Shown here piece after piece: positions 27,284 through 36,515 of a stretch of 64,000 bases of DNA. How positions within the stretch are numbered: position 1 is the first letter of the stretch; every line of letters starts with the position of its first letter. Origin of the DNA: Kaistella chaponensis (GTDB taxonomy: Bacteria; Bacteroidota; Bacteroidia; Flavobacteriales; Weeksellaceae). The notes below the pieces were generated by a model. That model saw only the letters and a program-made list of their open reading frames with translations, made no database searches and was not told where the DNA came from. Location: contig NZ_FTOI01000006.1 of the NCBI RefSeq assembly GCF_900156725.1, positions 124,001 through 188,000 on the forward strand. Direction: 5' to 3'. The position numbers and the translations under genes were made by a program.

Positions 27284-28003
27284 TTATTTGGTTGCCTTAT
27301 AAATTGTCGCGATGCCGAAACTTAATTTTTTAAATTCTACGCTTTTAAAACCAATATTCAAAAGGATATTTTTCATTTTATCTCCATAAGGAAACGCATT
27401 CACCGAATCTGGAAGGTAGGTATAAGCTCTGTTATCTTTAGAAACTAACCTGCCGATTTGGGGCAAAATATTTTTAAAATAAAATTGATAAAATGGCCCT
27501 AAAAACCCTTCAACTTTTGAAAATTCAAGAATATAGACGCTTTTATTTTCCTTTACCACTCTTCTTAATTCTGCTAATCCTGCTTCAAGATTTTCAAAAT
27601 TGCGAACTCCAAATGCAACGCAAACCGAATCAAATTTATTGCTTTCGAAGCGCAAATTTTCAGCATCTCCTTTTTCCATGCTGATTTGGTCGTCTAATTT
27701 AAGTTTTTTAATTTTATCAATACCTACGTTGAGCATAAGCTGCGACAAATCAAGACCAATCACTTTCGCACCGGTTTCTTTCTGCACTGCAATCGCTAAG
27801 TCAGCGGTTCCTGTAGCAACATCGAGAACTTCTTTCGGTTCGTCTTTGTTCATCCATTTAACCAAAGTATTTCTCCAAAGCACATCGATTTTCATTGAAA
27901 GAACGTGGTTCAACAGATCATATTTCGGAGCGATATTATCGAACATCTCCTCTACTTCTTTCTTTTTACCGGCTTCGGTATTGTAAGGGGTAACTTGATT
28001 CAA
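27284..28003 (-). CDS. ubiE: Demethylmenaquinone methyltransferase
   Basis: 239 residues. SAM-dependent C-methyltransferase for the last step of menaquinone synthesis. Motifs: MFDNIAPKYDLLNHVLS, VLDVATGTADLAI (SAM site) and FGVRNF. The start is a TTG at 28003; the N-terminal VTPYN...KKEVEEMFDNIAPKYD segment is conserved in the family, no ATG precedes it in frame before a stop, and the first internal ATG would delete part of the fold. 10 bases after the upstream gene, 1 base before porT: an operon of three. Confidence 0.95.
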   Translation of the reverse strand: MNQVTPYNTEAGKKKEVEEMFDNIAPKYDLLNHVLSMKIDVLWRNTLVKWMNKDEPKEVLDVATGTADLAIAVQKETGAKVIGLDLSQLMLNVGIDKIKKLKLDDQISMEKGDAENLRFESNKFDSVCVAFGVRNFENLEAGLAELRRVVKENKSVYILEFSKVEGFLGPFYQFYFKNILPQIGRLVSKDNRAYTYLPDSVNAFPYGDKMKNILLNIGFKSVEFKKLSFGIATIYKATK

Positions 28004-28013
28004 AATACTTTAT

Positions 28014-28583
28014 TTAAAATTTATAATATTCTTTATAGTAAGCTAAAAAATCCTGTTTGCGGAAGATTTTACTTCTTGATTCTACTTTCTGCACATTTTT
28101 TATCACCTTATCATAATCTTCATTCGTGTTATAATAAAAATCATCAGTGTAGAGTTGATTAAAAAGTTTGGGTGCATTCACGTAATTTTTACCGTCGATT
28201 TCAGTGGCTTTTCTTGACGTAATCAGCGAATCCTTATTTAAATTGTAGCCATAAAACTGCTCATTAATATAATAATCCTGATGTGCAATATTGATTAATC
28301 CCCTGATTTTATTGACTTGAAAAGCCGAATCATACAGTAATTTCTTCTGTGCATCGAAGACTTTGATTTGGTTTTTACCTTTTTCAAGATCAACTTCTAC
28401 AGTTTGTCCAGCCGCAATAATCCCTTCCTTACCCTCATTAATTTTAAAATAAAAAGTATTTGAGGAAGGATTATCTACTAAAAAAGTATTTTTTTTCGCC
28501 AAAAACAAAAAGTAAATTCCAAAAGCAGCAATTACGGTGAAGAGGGAAATTAATAAACCTTTTGTGGATGCACTGATTTTCAT
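28014..28583 (-). CDS. Membrane-anchored hypothetical protein
   Basis: 189 residues. N-terminal membrane helix (about 8-28) then a soluble, presumably periplasmic part: a beta-rich segment (about 34-95, NTFYFKINEGKEGIIAAGQTVEVDLEKG) and a Tyr/Asn/Asp-rich helical tail. No family recognised. First gene of the operon with ubiE and porT; its TAAATTTG -7 box is at 28608-28615 on the minus strand. Confidence 0.8.
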   Translation of the reverse strand: MKISASTKGLLISLFTVIAAFGIYFLFLAKKNTFLVDNPSSNTFYFKINEGKEGIIAAGQTVEVDLEKGKNQIKVFDAQKKLLYDSAFQVNKIRGLINIAHQDYYINEQFYGYNLNKDSLITSRKATEIDGKNYVNAPKLFNQLYTDDFYYNTNEDYDKVIKNVQKVESRSKIFRKQDFLAYYKEYYKF

Positions 28584-28607
28584 AAAGTTGTTCTAAAAAA
28601 ACTTTTG

Positions 28608-28615
28608 CAAATTTA
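28608..28615 (-). promoter_or_regulatory. -7 box of the 28583-ubiE-porT operon
   Basis: TAAATTTG on the minus strand, 24 bases before the first ATG of the operon. Confidence 0.6.
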
Positions 28616-28653
28616 ATAATAATTTTGTTTAAAGAGCATACCATATTAATTCT

Positions 28654-28661
28654 TAACTTTG
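28654..28661 (+). promoter_or_regulatory. -7 box of the ketoacyl synthase gene
   Basis: TAACTTTG, 23 bases before the ATG at 28685. It is back-to-back with the divergent box at 28608-28615. Confidence 0.6.
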
Positions 28662-28684
28662 CCTTAAATTTTTCAAATTAAAAC

Positions 28685-29752
28685 ATGCCCAATACAATCA
28701 TTATAGGTTCCGGAAGTTATCTTCCGAGTACAATCATCGGCAGAGAATATTTCAAAGACTCTGTTTTCTACACTGATGAAGGTGAAAAAATCGACAAGCC
28801 TAATGAGGAAGTTATTCAAAAGTTCGTAGAAATTACAGAAATTGAAAACCGACGTTATCTTGAAGACGATGAATTTAATTCTGATTTAGGTTTTCGTGCC
28901 GCAGAAGAAGCCATTATCGATGCCAAAATCAACCGGGAAGATCTGGAATACATTATTTACGCCAGTAATTTCGGGGAAGTAAACAAAGATGGTATGACGA
29001 ATTTTATGCCTTCGATGTCTGCAAGAGTAAAAAACAAACTCGGAATTAAGAACAGAAAATGCGTGAATTACGACATGATTTTTGGTTGTCCAGGTTGGGT
29101 TGAAGCCATGATTTTAGCAGATACCTTAATCAAAGCAAAAAAAGCAAAATTAATATTGGTCGTTGGTTCAGAAACACTAAGCAGAGTTACGGATCCTTTT
29201 GACCGAAACAGAATGATTTTTGCGGACGGAGCCGGAGCAGTTGTTGTACAAGCTACAGACGATGAAACGGTTGGAATTATTGCCGATTCTACCATTTGTG
29301 ACAATGATACTGAACTCAATTTCCTTGAAAATTCGCCTTCATTGAAAAAAGATGAAGACCGAACCAAACTTTATATTAGAATGCATGGTAGAAAAATCTA
29401 TGAATATGCATTGAAAAACGTTCCAGACGCCATCAAAGAAACGATTGATAAAGCAGGATTGACTTTAGACGATATCGACAAAGTTCTTATTCACCAAGCG
29501 AATGCAAAAATGGATTACGCGATGATTTCCAGATTGCACAAATTATACGGAAAATCAGATTACGACCATGCCATTTCTCCCATGACGATTCAGGAATTGG
29601 GTAATTCATCGGTGGCAACGATTCCTACCTTGTTTGACCTCATTCGCAAAGGTAAAATGGAAGGACATTCTTTTAAGGAAAAAGGAAATATCGTTTTTAC
29701 TTCTGTAGGCGCCGGAATGAACATCAATGCGATGGTTTACAGGTTTCCCTAA
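28685..29752 (+). CDS. 3-oxoacyl-ACP synthase III family protein
   Basis: 355-residue thiolase-fold enzyme. The triad is present: Cys135 in MIFGCPGW, His270 in LIHQAN, Asn307 in LGNSSVATIP. It is longer than typical FabH (about 320-335) and diverges in the substrate loops (an insert around 20-60, RYLEDDEFNSD), so it may be a paralogue that starts branched or special acyl chains rather than the main FabH. Not in a fatty-acid operon. Ends in its own terminator. Confidence 0.9.
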   Translation: MPNTIIIGSGSYLPSTIIGREYFKDSVFYTDEGEKIDKPNEEVIQKFVEITEIENRRYLEDDEFNSDLGFRAAEEAIIDAKINREDLEYIIYASNFGEVNKDGMTNFMPSMSARVKNKLGIKNRKCVNYDMIFGCPGWVEAMILADTLIKAKKAKLILVVGSETLSRVTDPFDRNRMIFADGAGAVVVQATDDETVGIIADSTICDNDTELNFLENSPSLKKDEDRTKLYIRMHGRKIYEYALKNVPDAIKETIDKAGLTLDDIDKVLIHQANAKMDYAMISRLHKLYGKSDYDHAISPMTIQELGNSSVATIPTLFDLIRKGKMEGHSFKEKGNIVFTSVGAGMNINAMVYRFP

Positions 29753-29772
29753 ATCCCATCATTAAAATAGAC

Positions 29773-29803
29773 AAAAGCACAAAAGATCATTTTGTGCTTT
29801 TTT
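29773..29803 (+). terminator. Terminator after the ketoacyl synthase gene
   Basis: Perfect 12-bp stem AAAAGCACAAAA / TTTTGTGCTTTT (29773-29784, 29790-29801) with a T run. Confidence 0.9.
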
Positions 29804-29813
29804 AATTTAGCTC

Positions 29814-29821
29814 TATTTTTG
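29814..29821 (+). promoter_or_regulatory. -7 box of the phosphoesterase gene
   Basis: TATTTTTG, 42 bases before the ATG at 29864. It favours that ATG over an in-frame upstream codon at 29792, which precedes the box. Confidence 0.6.
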
Positions 29822-29863
29822 GCCTTTACAAAAACATTTCAAAAGTTTTTTCTCCACGGTAAT

Positions 29864-31075
29864 ATGAATATACAAAGAAATTTTCTCATTTTCACAGGAC
29901 TTATTTTCCTTCTGGAATTTTACATTTATCAAGCTTTTAAAACCATCACCTCCAATTCAGCATTGCGCATCGGATATTGGCTAATAACGGTTTTGGTCTA
30001 TGGTTTTTTTATTTATGAACTGCTAACTTTTAAAAAATCAGACCGCGATCATCATCGGATTCAAATTGTTACTTCCGTATTTTTAATTTTCATCCTGCCA
30101 AAATTCTTTGTTTTATTTTTTTTATTGGCAGAAGATTTTTTCAGAATATTGCGATATGGCTTATCTTCTTTTACGCCAGAAGTCAATCACTTTCCGGAAC
30201 GAAGAAAATTTTTGAGTCTAATCGGTTTAGGGAGTGCTGCAATCTTGGGCGTCCTTTTTATTGATGGAATTATTTTCGGAAAGTACCGACACCGCATCAG
30301 AAGAGTGAAACTAAAAATCGCGGGATTGCCCGCAAGTTTCAAAGGATATAAAATTATTCAGATTTCAGATGTTCATAGCGGAAGTTTTTTCGATCCAGAA
30401 AAATTGCAGAAAGCCATCAATTTAATGAATGAGCAAAACGCTGATATCGTTTTATTCACGGGAGATATGGTCAATAATTACGCAGAAGAATTTAAACCTT
30501 TTGTCCCCTTATTTTCTACCATTCAATCAAAAGACGGAAAATTTTCTATCCTCGGAAATCACGATTACGGCGATTATGGAGACTGGAAATCGCCCGCAGA
30601 AAAAGCACAAAACATTCCCAATCTGATTGCTTTGCAAAAAGAGGCAGGCTTCGAAATGTTAAGAAACGAGCATCGAATTATCGAAAGAAACGGTGAAAAA
30701 CTCTATATTTTGGGGGTTGAAAACTGGGGCGAAAAACCTTTTCCCCAATATGGAGATTTAGACAAAGCTGCAGACGGAGTTCCCGCAAATGCCGCAAAAA
30801 TCTTGATGAGCCACGATCCAACTCATTTCGATGAGATCGTAAAAAAACATCCTTCAAACGTACAACTTACGCTTTCTGGACATACTCATGGAATGCAATT
30901 TGGCCTCGATTTGAAAAATGTTCGTTGGTCACCCGTTCAGTTCAGGTACAAAAAATGGGCAGATTTGTACGAAAGTGAAGGGAAAAACCTCTATGTAAAT
31001 CGCGGTTTTGGCGTTATTGCATATCCTGGAAGAGTCGGAATGGATCCCGAAATTACCTTAATTGAACTGATTTAA
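29864..31075 (+). CDS. Membrane-bound metallophosphoesterase
   Basis: 403 residues. Four N-terminal membrane helices (about 1-150), then a calcineurin-like phosphoesterase domain with all metal motifs: QISDVHSGSF (D-x-H), LFTGDMVNN (GD), ILGNHDYGDYGD (GNHD), MSHDP and LSGHTHGMQFG (GHTH). Similar proteins act on UDP-diacylglucosamine-like or phospho-lipid substrates, but specificity is unknown. The GNAT gene follows after 18 bases, probably the same transcript. Confidence 0.9.
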   Translation: MNIQRNFLIFTGLIFLLEFYIYQAFKTITSNSALRIGYWLITVLVYGFFIYELLTFKKSDRDHHRIQIVTSVFLIFILPKFFVLFFLLAEDFFRILRYGLSSFTPEVNHFPERRKFLSLIGLGSAAILGVLFIDGIIFGKYRHRIRRVKLKIAGLPASFKGYKIIQISDVHSGSFFDPEKLQKAINLMNEQNADIVLFTGDMVNNYAEEFKPFVPLFSTIQSKDGKFSILGNHDYGDYGDWKSPAEKAQNIPNLIALQKEAGFEMLRNEHRIIERNGEKLYILGVENWGEKPFPQYGDLDKAADGVPANAAKILMSHDPTHFDEIVKKHPSNVQLTLSGHTHGMQFGLDLKNVRWSPVQFRYKKWADLYESEGKNLYVNRGFGVIAYPGRVGMDPEITLIELI

Positions 31076-31093
31076 TTTAACACTTTAGAAGCA

Positions 31094-31591
31094 ATGACCA
31101 CTTTTAGAAAAGCTAAGGTAAATGACATTCAGTTGATTCGCGATTTGGCTGAAAAATCTTGGAAAAAAGCGTATCTCAACATTATTTCTTTGTCACAAGT
31201 TGAGTATATGTTAGAAAAAATGTACTCTACCCAAGAAATTTCTTCGCATTTAGCGAATCCTAATTATCACTATTTCATTGTTGAGCAAGATTCCACTCCT
31301 GCTGGTTTTATCGGTTTTGAATATCAATATGAAGAAAACACGACCAAACTTCACCGCATTTATCTTTTGGAAGAATTTAAAGGAAAAGGATTGGGCAAAA
31401 AAGCACTTCATTTTTTGAAAGAAAAGGTAGCAGAATCTCGTGACCATCGAATTATTTTAAATGTGAATATAAAAAATCCTGCAATAAAAATATACGAATC
31501 CCAAGGTTTCGTAATATTTCACAAAGAAGCCTTCGATATTGGAAACGGTTATGTGATGGATGATTATCTAATGGAATTTATTCTTGATTAG
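31094..31591 (+). CDS. GNAT-family N-acetyltransferase
   Basis: 165 residues. Typical GNAT: TFRKAKVNDIQLI N terminus, RIYLLEEFKGKGLGKKAL acetyl-CoA-binding motif A (Arg-x-x-Gly-x-Gly as KGKGLGK), and NPAIKIYESQGF at the C terminus. The acceptor is unknown. Close behind the phosphoesterase gene. Confidence 0.9.
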   Translation: MTTFRKAKVNDIQLIRDLAEKSWKKAYLNIISLSQVEYMLEKMYSTQEISSHLANPNYHYFIVEQDSTPAGFIGFEYQYEENTTKLHRIYLLEEFKGKGLGKKALHFLKEKVAESRDHRIILNVNIKNPAIKIYESQGFVIFHKEAFDIGNGYVMDDYLMEFILD

Positions 31592-31677
31592 TAAGTCGGT
31601 CAGCTAAAAAATTCAATTTGCATTTTTTTTGGTACGGTTTTAGGTAAGTTCAAGCTATAACTTAAAAATTTATAGAG

Positions 31678-31920
31678 ATGACACGTACTAATTTACTTTC
31701 GAAGATTCAGTTTCTTGCTTTAGCAGTAGTTGCAAATTTCACCATAGTTCTTATAAAAGCTCAGGAAAAAACACCCGATTTAAAAGTTGATGTAAATGTA
31801 AACAAAGGGGAAAGTATGATGGGTGGAGACTTGATGAGTAATCCACTGGTTTGGATCATCGGAGCTTTGGTTTTAATCCTCATGATTGCATTGGTTGCAA
31901 GAGGAGGTGGAAATAAATAA
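31678..31920 (+). CDS. Small membrane protein with signal sequence
   Basis: 80 residues. N-terminal hydrophobic segment (about 10-27) ending IKAQ, which looks like a signal peptide; a short acidic/basic mid part, then a second membrane helix (about 56-75) and a GGGNK tail. No family recognised. Both flanks are regulated separately: no exact -7 box is seen, and a terminator follows that is shared with alaS. Confidence 0.7.
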   Translation: MTRTNLLSKIQFLALAVVANFTIVLIKAQEKTPDLKVDVNVNKGESMMGGDLMSNPLVWIIGALVLILMIALVARGGGNK

Positions 31921-31937
31921 AAAATTTTTCAGTACAT

Positions 31938-31973
31938 AAAAAAGACCCGGAAAAATCTTCCAGGTCTATCTTT
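31938..31973. terminator. Terminator shared with alaS
   Basis: AGACCCGGAA / TTCCAGGTCT (31943-31952, 31958-31967), 10 bp with one mismatch, A tract before and T tract after. Confidence 0.75.
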
Positions 31974-32001
31974 TTATCATGAAGTTAAAGTACGTTTAAC
32001 T

Positions 32002-34662
32002 TTATAGTGATTGTGCTTTTTGGTACGCGTTTTCTATTCCAGCTAAATTTTTACCGCCCGCTGTTGCAAATCCGGGATTTCCGCCACCGCCGCCTTGGAT
32101 TTCTTTTGCTAACTCTTTTACGATATTTCCAGCGTGGAATTGCGTTTCTAAATCAGCAGAAACTCCAACAGTGATCATCGGTTTTTCGTCGGCGTCAGAA
32201 ATGATTACGATGACAGAATTCTGAACATCTTTCTTTAATTGGAATACAATATCTTTTACACTTCCCGCATCTAATGAAACTTTTTTCACTAGCAAATTTT
32301 TACCGTTCTGCTCGATAAAATCATTTTTCCAGTTTGCGGTTTCGCCTTTCGCTTTTTCTTTTTTGAGAGACTCTACTTCAGCTTTCAAAGCGGTATTTTC
32401 ATCCATCAGTTTTTGCACAGACTTGGACAAATCTTTCGTTTTTAACAAAACAGAAATTTCCTTCATCTGGCTTTCTAGAGTAGCAAAATATTCTGAAGAT
32501 TTATCGCCAGAAATTGCTTCAATTCTACGGATTCCGGCTGCAGTTGAGCTTTCATTCTGAATTTTAAAATGACCGATTTCTCCAGTTGATTTCACGTGAG
32601 TTCCGCCACACAATTCTTTGGAAGAACCGAACTGAATCATTCTCACTTTGTCGCCATATTTCTCACCAAAAAGTGCCATTGCTCCTTTCTCAATGGCTTC
32701 TTTCATTGGAATGTCGCGAAACTCCTGAAGTGCAATATTTTCTTTAATTTTTTGATTGACTTTATCTTCCACCAATTTCAAATCTTCCTCATTAATTTTA
32801 GAGAAATGAGAGAAATCGAAACGCAAATATTCCGGACTCACAAAAGAGCCTTTTTGTTCCACATGCGTTCCTAAAACCTCTCTTAAAGCTTCGTGCAACA
32901 AATGCGTTACTGAGTGATTGGCTTGAGAATTTCTTCTTTCAGACGCGTTTACTTTTGCATAAAAAACTGCACCTGCATCTTTCGGCAAATCTTTAATTAA
33001 AGAAACAATCAGATTATTTTCTTTTCTGGTTTCTAAAACTTCGATGATTTCTGTGCAATCTTTAATGTCAAAAACACTTGGTTTCGATAGATCAAAACCT
33101 TCCGTATAACTTGGAATTAAAATTCCTTTATCACCAATTTGTCCACCACCTTCTGGATAGAAAGGAGATTTAGACAAAACGATTTGGTAAAATTCGCCAT
33201 CTTTATTTTCAACTTTTCGGTATCTTGTGATGTAAGTTTCAGTTTCTAATTGGTCGTAACCTACGAAAGATTCTGTTTTTTCTTCGAGAACAACCCAGTC
33301 GTATACTTTCTGCGCTGAAGATTTTTTGGAACGCTGTTTTTGCTTTTCCATTTCTTCATCAAATCCTTTTTCATCTACAGTTAACTGTTTTTCTTCTGCA
33401 ATAATTCGCGATAAATCCGCTGGAAATCCATAAGTATCATACAATTCGAACACCGCAGCTCCGGGAAGTGATTTTTCGTTTTTAGAAAGGGTTTCGTTGA
33501 TAATCAGATCGATTCTTTTCAAACCGTGTTCAATGGTTTTGAGGAAAGAAGTTTCTTCTTCTTTGATCACTTCTGTTACCAGTTTTTCTTGCTTCACCAA
33601 TTCTGGAAAAAAGTCGCCCATTTCATTTCTAAGAACAGCAACCAATTCAAAAAGGAAAGGTTCTTTAATTCCTAGAAAACGATAAGAATAGGAAATTGCT
33701 CTTCTCAAAATCCGACGGATTACATAGCCTGCTCCACCGTTGGAAGGCAACTGTCCATCGGCAATCGCAAAAGAAACCGCTCGAATATGATCGACCAAAA
33801 CACGGATTGCAATGTCTTTTTCGTCTTCTAAAAAGCCGGTATATTTTTTTCCTGAGAGTTCTTCTACTTTAGCAATTAAAGGCGTGAAAACATCAGTATC
33901 ATAATTGGAACTTTTTCCTTGTAAAGCCATACATAAACGTTCGAAACCCATTCCGGTATCAACATGTCGTGCTGGTAATTTTTCTAAGCTTCCATCGGCT
34001 TTTCTGTTGAATTCCATGAAAACCAAATTCCAAACTTCCACCACTTGCGGATGATCGTTATTGACCAAATCTAAACCAGAAACTTTGGCTTTTTCTTCCG
34101 CTGATCTAATATCGACATGAATTTCTGAACACGGACCACATGGTCCACTCTCCCCCATTTCCCAGAAATTATCTTTTTTATTTCCGTTGATAATGCGGTC
34201 TTCCGAGATATGAGCTTTCCAGAAGTTATAAGCTTCGGAATCACGATCCAAATTTTCAGAAGCATCACCTTCAAAAATAGTGACGTATAAATTTTCTTTC
34301 GGGATTTTATACACTTCGGTCAACAATTCCCACGCAAAGTCAATGGCTTCTTTCTTAAAATAATCGCCGAACGACCAATTACCAAGCATTTCAAACATGG
34401 TGTGATGATACGTATCACGACCTACATCATCCAAATCATTATGTTTCCCGGAAACTCTCAAACATTTTTGCGTGTCTGCAATTCTGGATGCTTTCGGATC
34501 TTTATAGCCTAAAAAATAGTCTTTAAACTGCGTCATTCCAGAGTTAGAGAACATCAATGTTGGGTCATCTTTCAAAACAATTGGTGCGGAAGGAACAATG
34601 AGGTGTCCTTTTTCTTTAAAAAAATCGAGAAACTGTTTTCTTATTTGTTGTGAGGTCATCAT
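32002..34662 (-). CDS. alaS: Alanine--tRNA ligase
   Basis: 886 residues from the selected ATG. Class II catalytic core at the N terminus ([39 protein letters not shown] [11 protein letters not shown]). Editing domain with zinc ligands in [12 protein letters not shown] and CGGTHV, and the C-terminal DHHA1 motif [16 protein letters not shown]. An in-frame TTG 33 codons upstream is ruled out because the TAAATTTG -7 box (34708-34715, minus) lies between. Usual length for the family. Confidence 0.97.
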   Translation of the reverse strand: MMTSQQIRKQFLDFFKEKGHLIVPSAPIVLKDDPTLMFSNSGMTQFKDYFLGYKDPKASRIADTQKCLRVSGKHNDLDDVGRDTYHHTMFEMLGNWSFGDYFKKEAIDFAWELLTEVYKIPKENLYVTIFEGDASENLDRDSEAYNFWKAHISEDRIINGNKKDNFWEMGESGPCGPCSEIHVDIRSAEEKAKVSGLDLVNNDHPQVVEVWNLVFMEFNRKADGSLEKLPARHVDTGMGFERLCMALQGKSSNYDTDVFTPLIAKVEELSGKKYTGFLEDEKDIAIRVLVDHIRAVSFAIADGQLPSNGGAGYVIRRILRRAISYSYRFLGIKEPFLFELVAVLRNEMGDFFPELVKQEKLVTEVIKEEETSFLKTIEHGLKRIDLIINETLSKNEKSLPGAAVFELYDTYGFPADLSRIIAEEKQLTVDEKGFDEEMEKQKQRSKKSSAQKVYDWVVLEEKTESFVGYDQLETETYITRYRKVENKDGEFYQIVLSKSPFYPEGGGQIGDKGILIPSYTEGFDLSKPSVFDIKDCTEIIEVLETRKENNLIVSLIKDLPKDAGAVFYAKVNASERRNSQANHSVTHLLHEALREVLGTHVEQKGSFVSPEYLRFDFSHFSKINEEDLKLVEDKVNQKIKENIALQEFRDIPMKEAIEKGAMALFGEKYGDKVRMIQFGSSKELCGGTHVKSTGEIGHFKIQNESSTAAGIRRIEAISGDKSSEYFATLESQMKEISVLLKTKDLSKSVQKLMDENTALKAEVESLKKEKAKGETANWKNDFIEQNGKNLLVKKVSLDAGSVKDIVFQLKKDVQNSVIVIISDADEKPMITVGVSADLETQFHAGNIVKELAKEIQGGGGGNPGFATAGGKNLAGIENAYQKAQSL

Positions 34663-34707
34663 AGATTGGGCTTTTTTGCGATTGGCTATAGCTTTATTAG
34701 AAGTTCG

Positions 34708-34715
34708 CAAATTTA
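34708..34715 (-). promoter_or_regulatory. -7 box of alaS
   Basis: TAAATTTG on the minus strand, 45 bases before the alaS ATG. Confidence 0.6.
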
Positions 34716-34951
34716 ATGATTTTGAAATGATTATGAAATATTGATTTGGGCAATTATTCAATATTCACTGATAAACTTTGTTCCCCAATATCGATTGGCA
34801 AAATAAAACCCAATTCATTGCAATCTCGTATATAAAAACGCAAGTATTTCTGACCGAAATTATAAGATGACCTTGATAGAAAATTACTTTTGGGTTCTTC
34901 TGATTTCAGCCTGATATTTGCATTTCGAAACTAAATTGAGTTCAAATAATT

Positions 34952-35632
34952 ATGAATAAAAATAATAAGAAAAAAATGAAAAATATTTTAACACTCTTCG
35001 CATTTATCTTTGGAGTTAGTGTTTTCGCAGTGACTACTTTATCCTGCAACAAAGCTAAAATACAGACTGCCAAAGAAAATAATACAAAAGAAACGAATAT
35101 GGAAGGTAAGAACATTAAAGAGATTTATTTCGCAGGCGGATGTTTTTGGGGAACCGAACATTTGTTCCAATTAATTAGAGGCGTTGTTGCCACCGAAGTT
35201 GGATACGCGAATGGAAAAATTAAAAACCCAACTTATGAGCAGGTAATCAGTCATACGACTGGGTTTACAGAAGCGGTAAAAGTAAAATATGATGCAGATC
35301 AGGTAGATCTACCACTCTTGATCAATATATTTTTTAAATCCATTGATCCTACAACGATTGATAGACAGGGAAATGACAGAGGAGACAATTACAGAAGTGG
35401 AATTTATTCTACCGATCCCGAGACGGAAACCATTGTAAAAACCGAGGTCGCGAAATTGGCAAAAAATTACAAAAAGCCGGTTGTCGTGGAAACAATTCCT
35501 TTGAAAAATTTCTACAAAGCTGAAGATTATCACCAAGATTATTTGGAAAAAAATCCAGGTGGATATTGCCACATTCCGCTTTCCGTGTTTGAAGAAGCAA
35601 AAAATGCAAATCCGCTTCCAAAAGCAAAATAA
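34952..35632 (+). CDS. msrA: Peptide-methionine (S)-S-oxide reductase, lipoprotein form
   Basis: 226 residues. The signal peptide ends in a lipobox (TLSC, Cys32), so the enzyme is predicted to be lipid-anchored facing the periplasm, unlike cytoplasmic E. coli MsrA. Catalytic GGCFWGTEH with Cys64; later blocks SGIYST-like YRSGIYST, EDYHQDYLEKNPGGYC, whose final Cys can resolve the disulfide. It repairs oxidised methionine in envelope proteins. Two ATGs (34952, 34976) are possible; the second gives a more standard signal peptide. Confidence 0.93.
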   Translation: MNKNNKKKMKNILTLFAFIFGVSVFAVTTLSCNKAKIQTAKENNTKETNMEGKNIKEIYFAGGCFWGTEHLFQLIRGVVATEVGYANGKIKNPTYEQVISHTTGFTEAVKVKYDADQVDLPLLINIFFKSIDPTTIDRQGNDRGDNYRSGIYSTDPETETIVKTEVAKLAKNYKKPVVVETIPLKNFYKAEDYHQDYLEKNPGGYCHIPLSVFEEAKNANPLPKAK

Positions 35633-35728
35633 CACATTCAAGGTTGTCGAAAGGCAGCCTTTTTTATTGAAAATATCCTGCTGATTTCGCATGGAGTAAA
35701 GAAGATCACCTTGAAATTCAGCACAAAA

Positions 35729-35759
35729 AAATCCGTCTCAAACAGAATACGGATTTTTT
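35729..35759. terminator. Terminator between msrA and the YceI gene
   Basis: AAATCCGT / ACGGATTT (35729-35736, 35749-35756), 12-base loop, T6. A tracts on the other side suit both genes. Confidence 0.8.
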
Positions 35760-35777
35760 GGAATACGAAATGTATTT

Positions 35778-36437
35778 TTATTTTTTTTCTAATGCTTTAA
35801 TTAAAATCTGAATATTCACCTCATCTTTAATTAATCCATTTGCAAGTGGCATTTGGAATTTCACACCGAAATCTTCACGCATAATATCTTTCGGTTCCGT
35901 GGCAATACTTATTTCGCCTTCTTTAACCAAAACATTCGCATTAAATTGCACCGGTTTTGTAATTCCTTTTATGGTTAAATTACCATCGAGTAAGGTGTTG
36001 TAATCTCCTTGGGAATTTGGCGTTACTTTCGTAATTTCATAGGAAGCTGTAGGAAATTTATTGGTCTCAAAAAAATCGTCACTTTTCAGATGTCCATTGA
36101 ATTTATTTAAATTTTCTGCATCATCTTTTAAATCAACAGAAGTCAAAGTGCTCATATCGGCTACGAAATTTCCGCTTTCTAGTTTCCCGTCTTTTACCGT
36201 AACATCACCACTTTCGAATTTAATCGTTCCAAAATGACTGGTGTTTTCGGTTTTCAAAACTTTAAAACCTTTCCATTCGATTCTACTGTTCAATGTATCC
36301 AACTCAAAAATGCTTCCTTCAGTAGTGATGGTAGATTCATTAGCTTGACTCGACAATGGTTTATCTTTCCCACAAGAAACCACGATCATTCCGGCACAAA
36401 ACGCACCTATAATTAATAATTGAACTGCTTTTTTCAT
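35778..36437 (-). CDS. YceI-family lipoprotein
   Basis: 219 residues. Lipobox VVSC (Cys22). The YceI lipocalin-like barrel (about 45-215) starts SRIEWKGFKVLKTENTSHFGTIKF and carries the family ITGNLTIKGITKPVQF-like segment. YceI proteins bind polyisoprenoids or similar lipids, often in base or acid stress; the ligand here is unknown. Single gene. Confidence 0.9.
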   Translation of the reverse strand: MKKAVQLLIIGAFCAGMIVVSCGKDKPLSSQANESTITTEGSIFELDTLNSRIEWKGFKVLKTENTSHFGTIKFESGDVTVKDGKLESGNFVADMSTLTSVDLKDDAENLNKFNGHLKSDDFFETNKFPTASYEITKVTPNSQGDYNTLLDGNLTIKGITKPVQFNANVLVKEGEISIATEPKDIMREDFGVKFQMPLANGLIKDEVNIQILIKALEKK

Positions 36438-36503
36438 TAAAAATCTTACTTTTTTATTGTTTGGCTAAAATAATAAAAATATTCCTATTTAAGACAAATA
36501 TGT

Positions 36504-36511
36504 TATTTTTG
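36504..36511 (+). promoter_or_regulatory. -7 box 4 bases from the ABC ATPase ATG
   Basis: TATTTTTG ends at 36511, ATG at 36516: a leaderless candidate. Confidence 0.6.
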
Positions 36512-36515
36512 CAGG

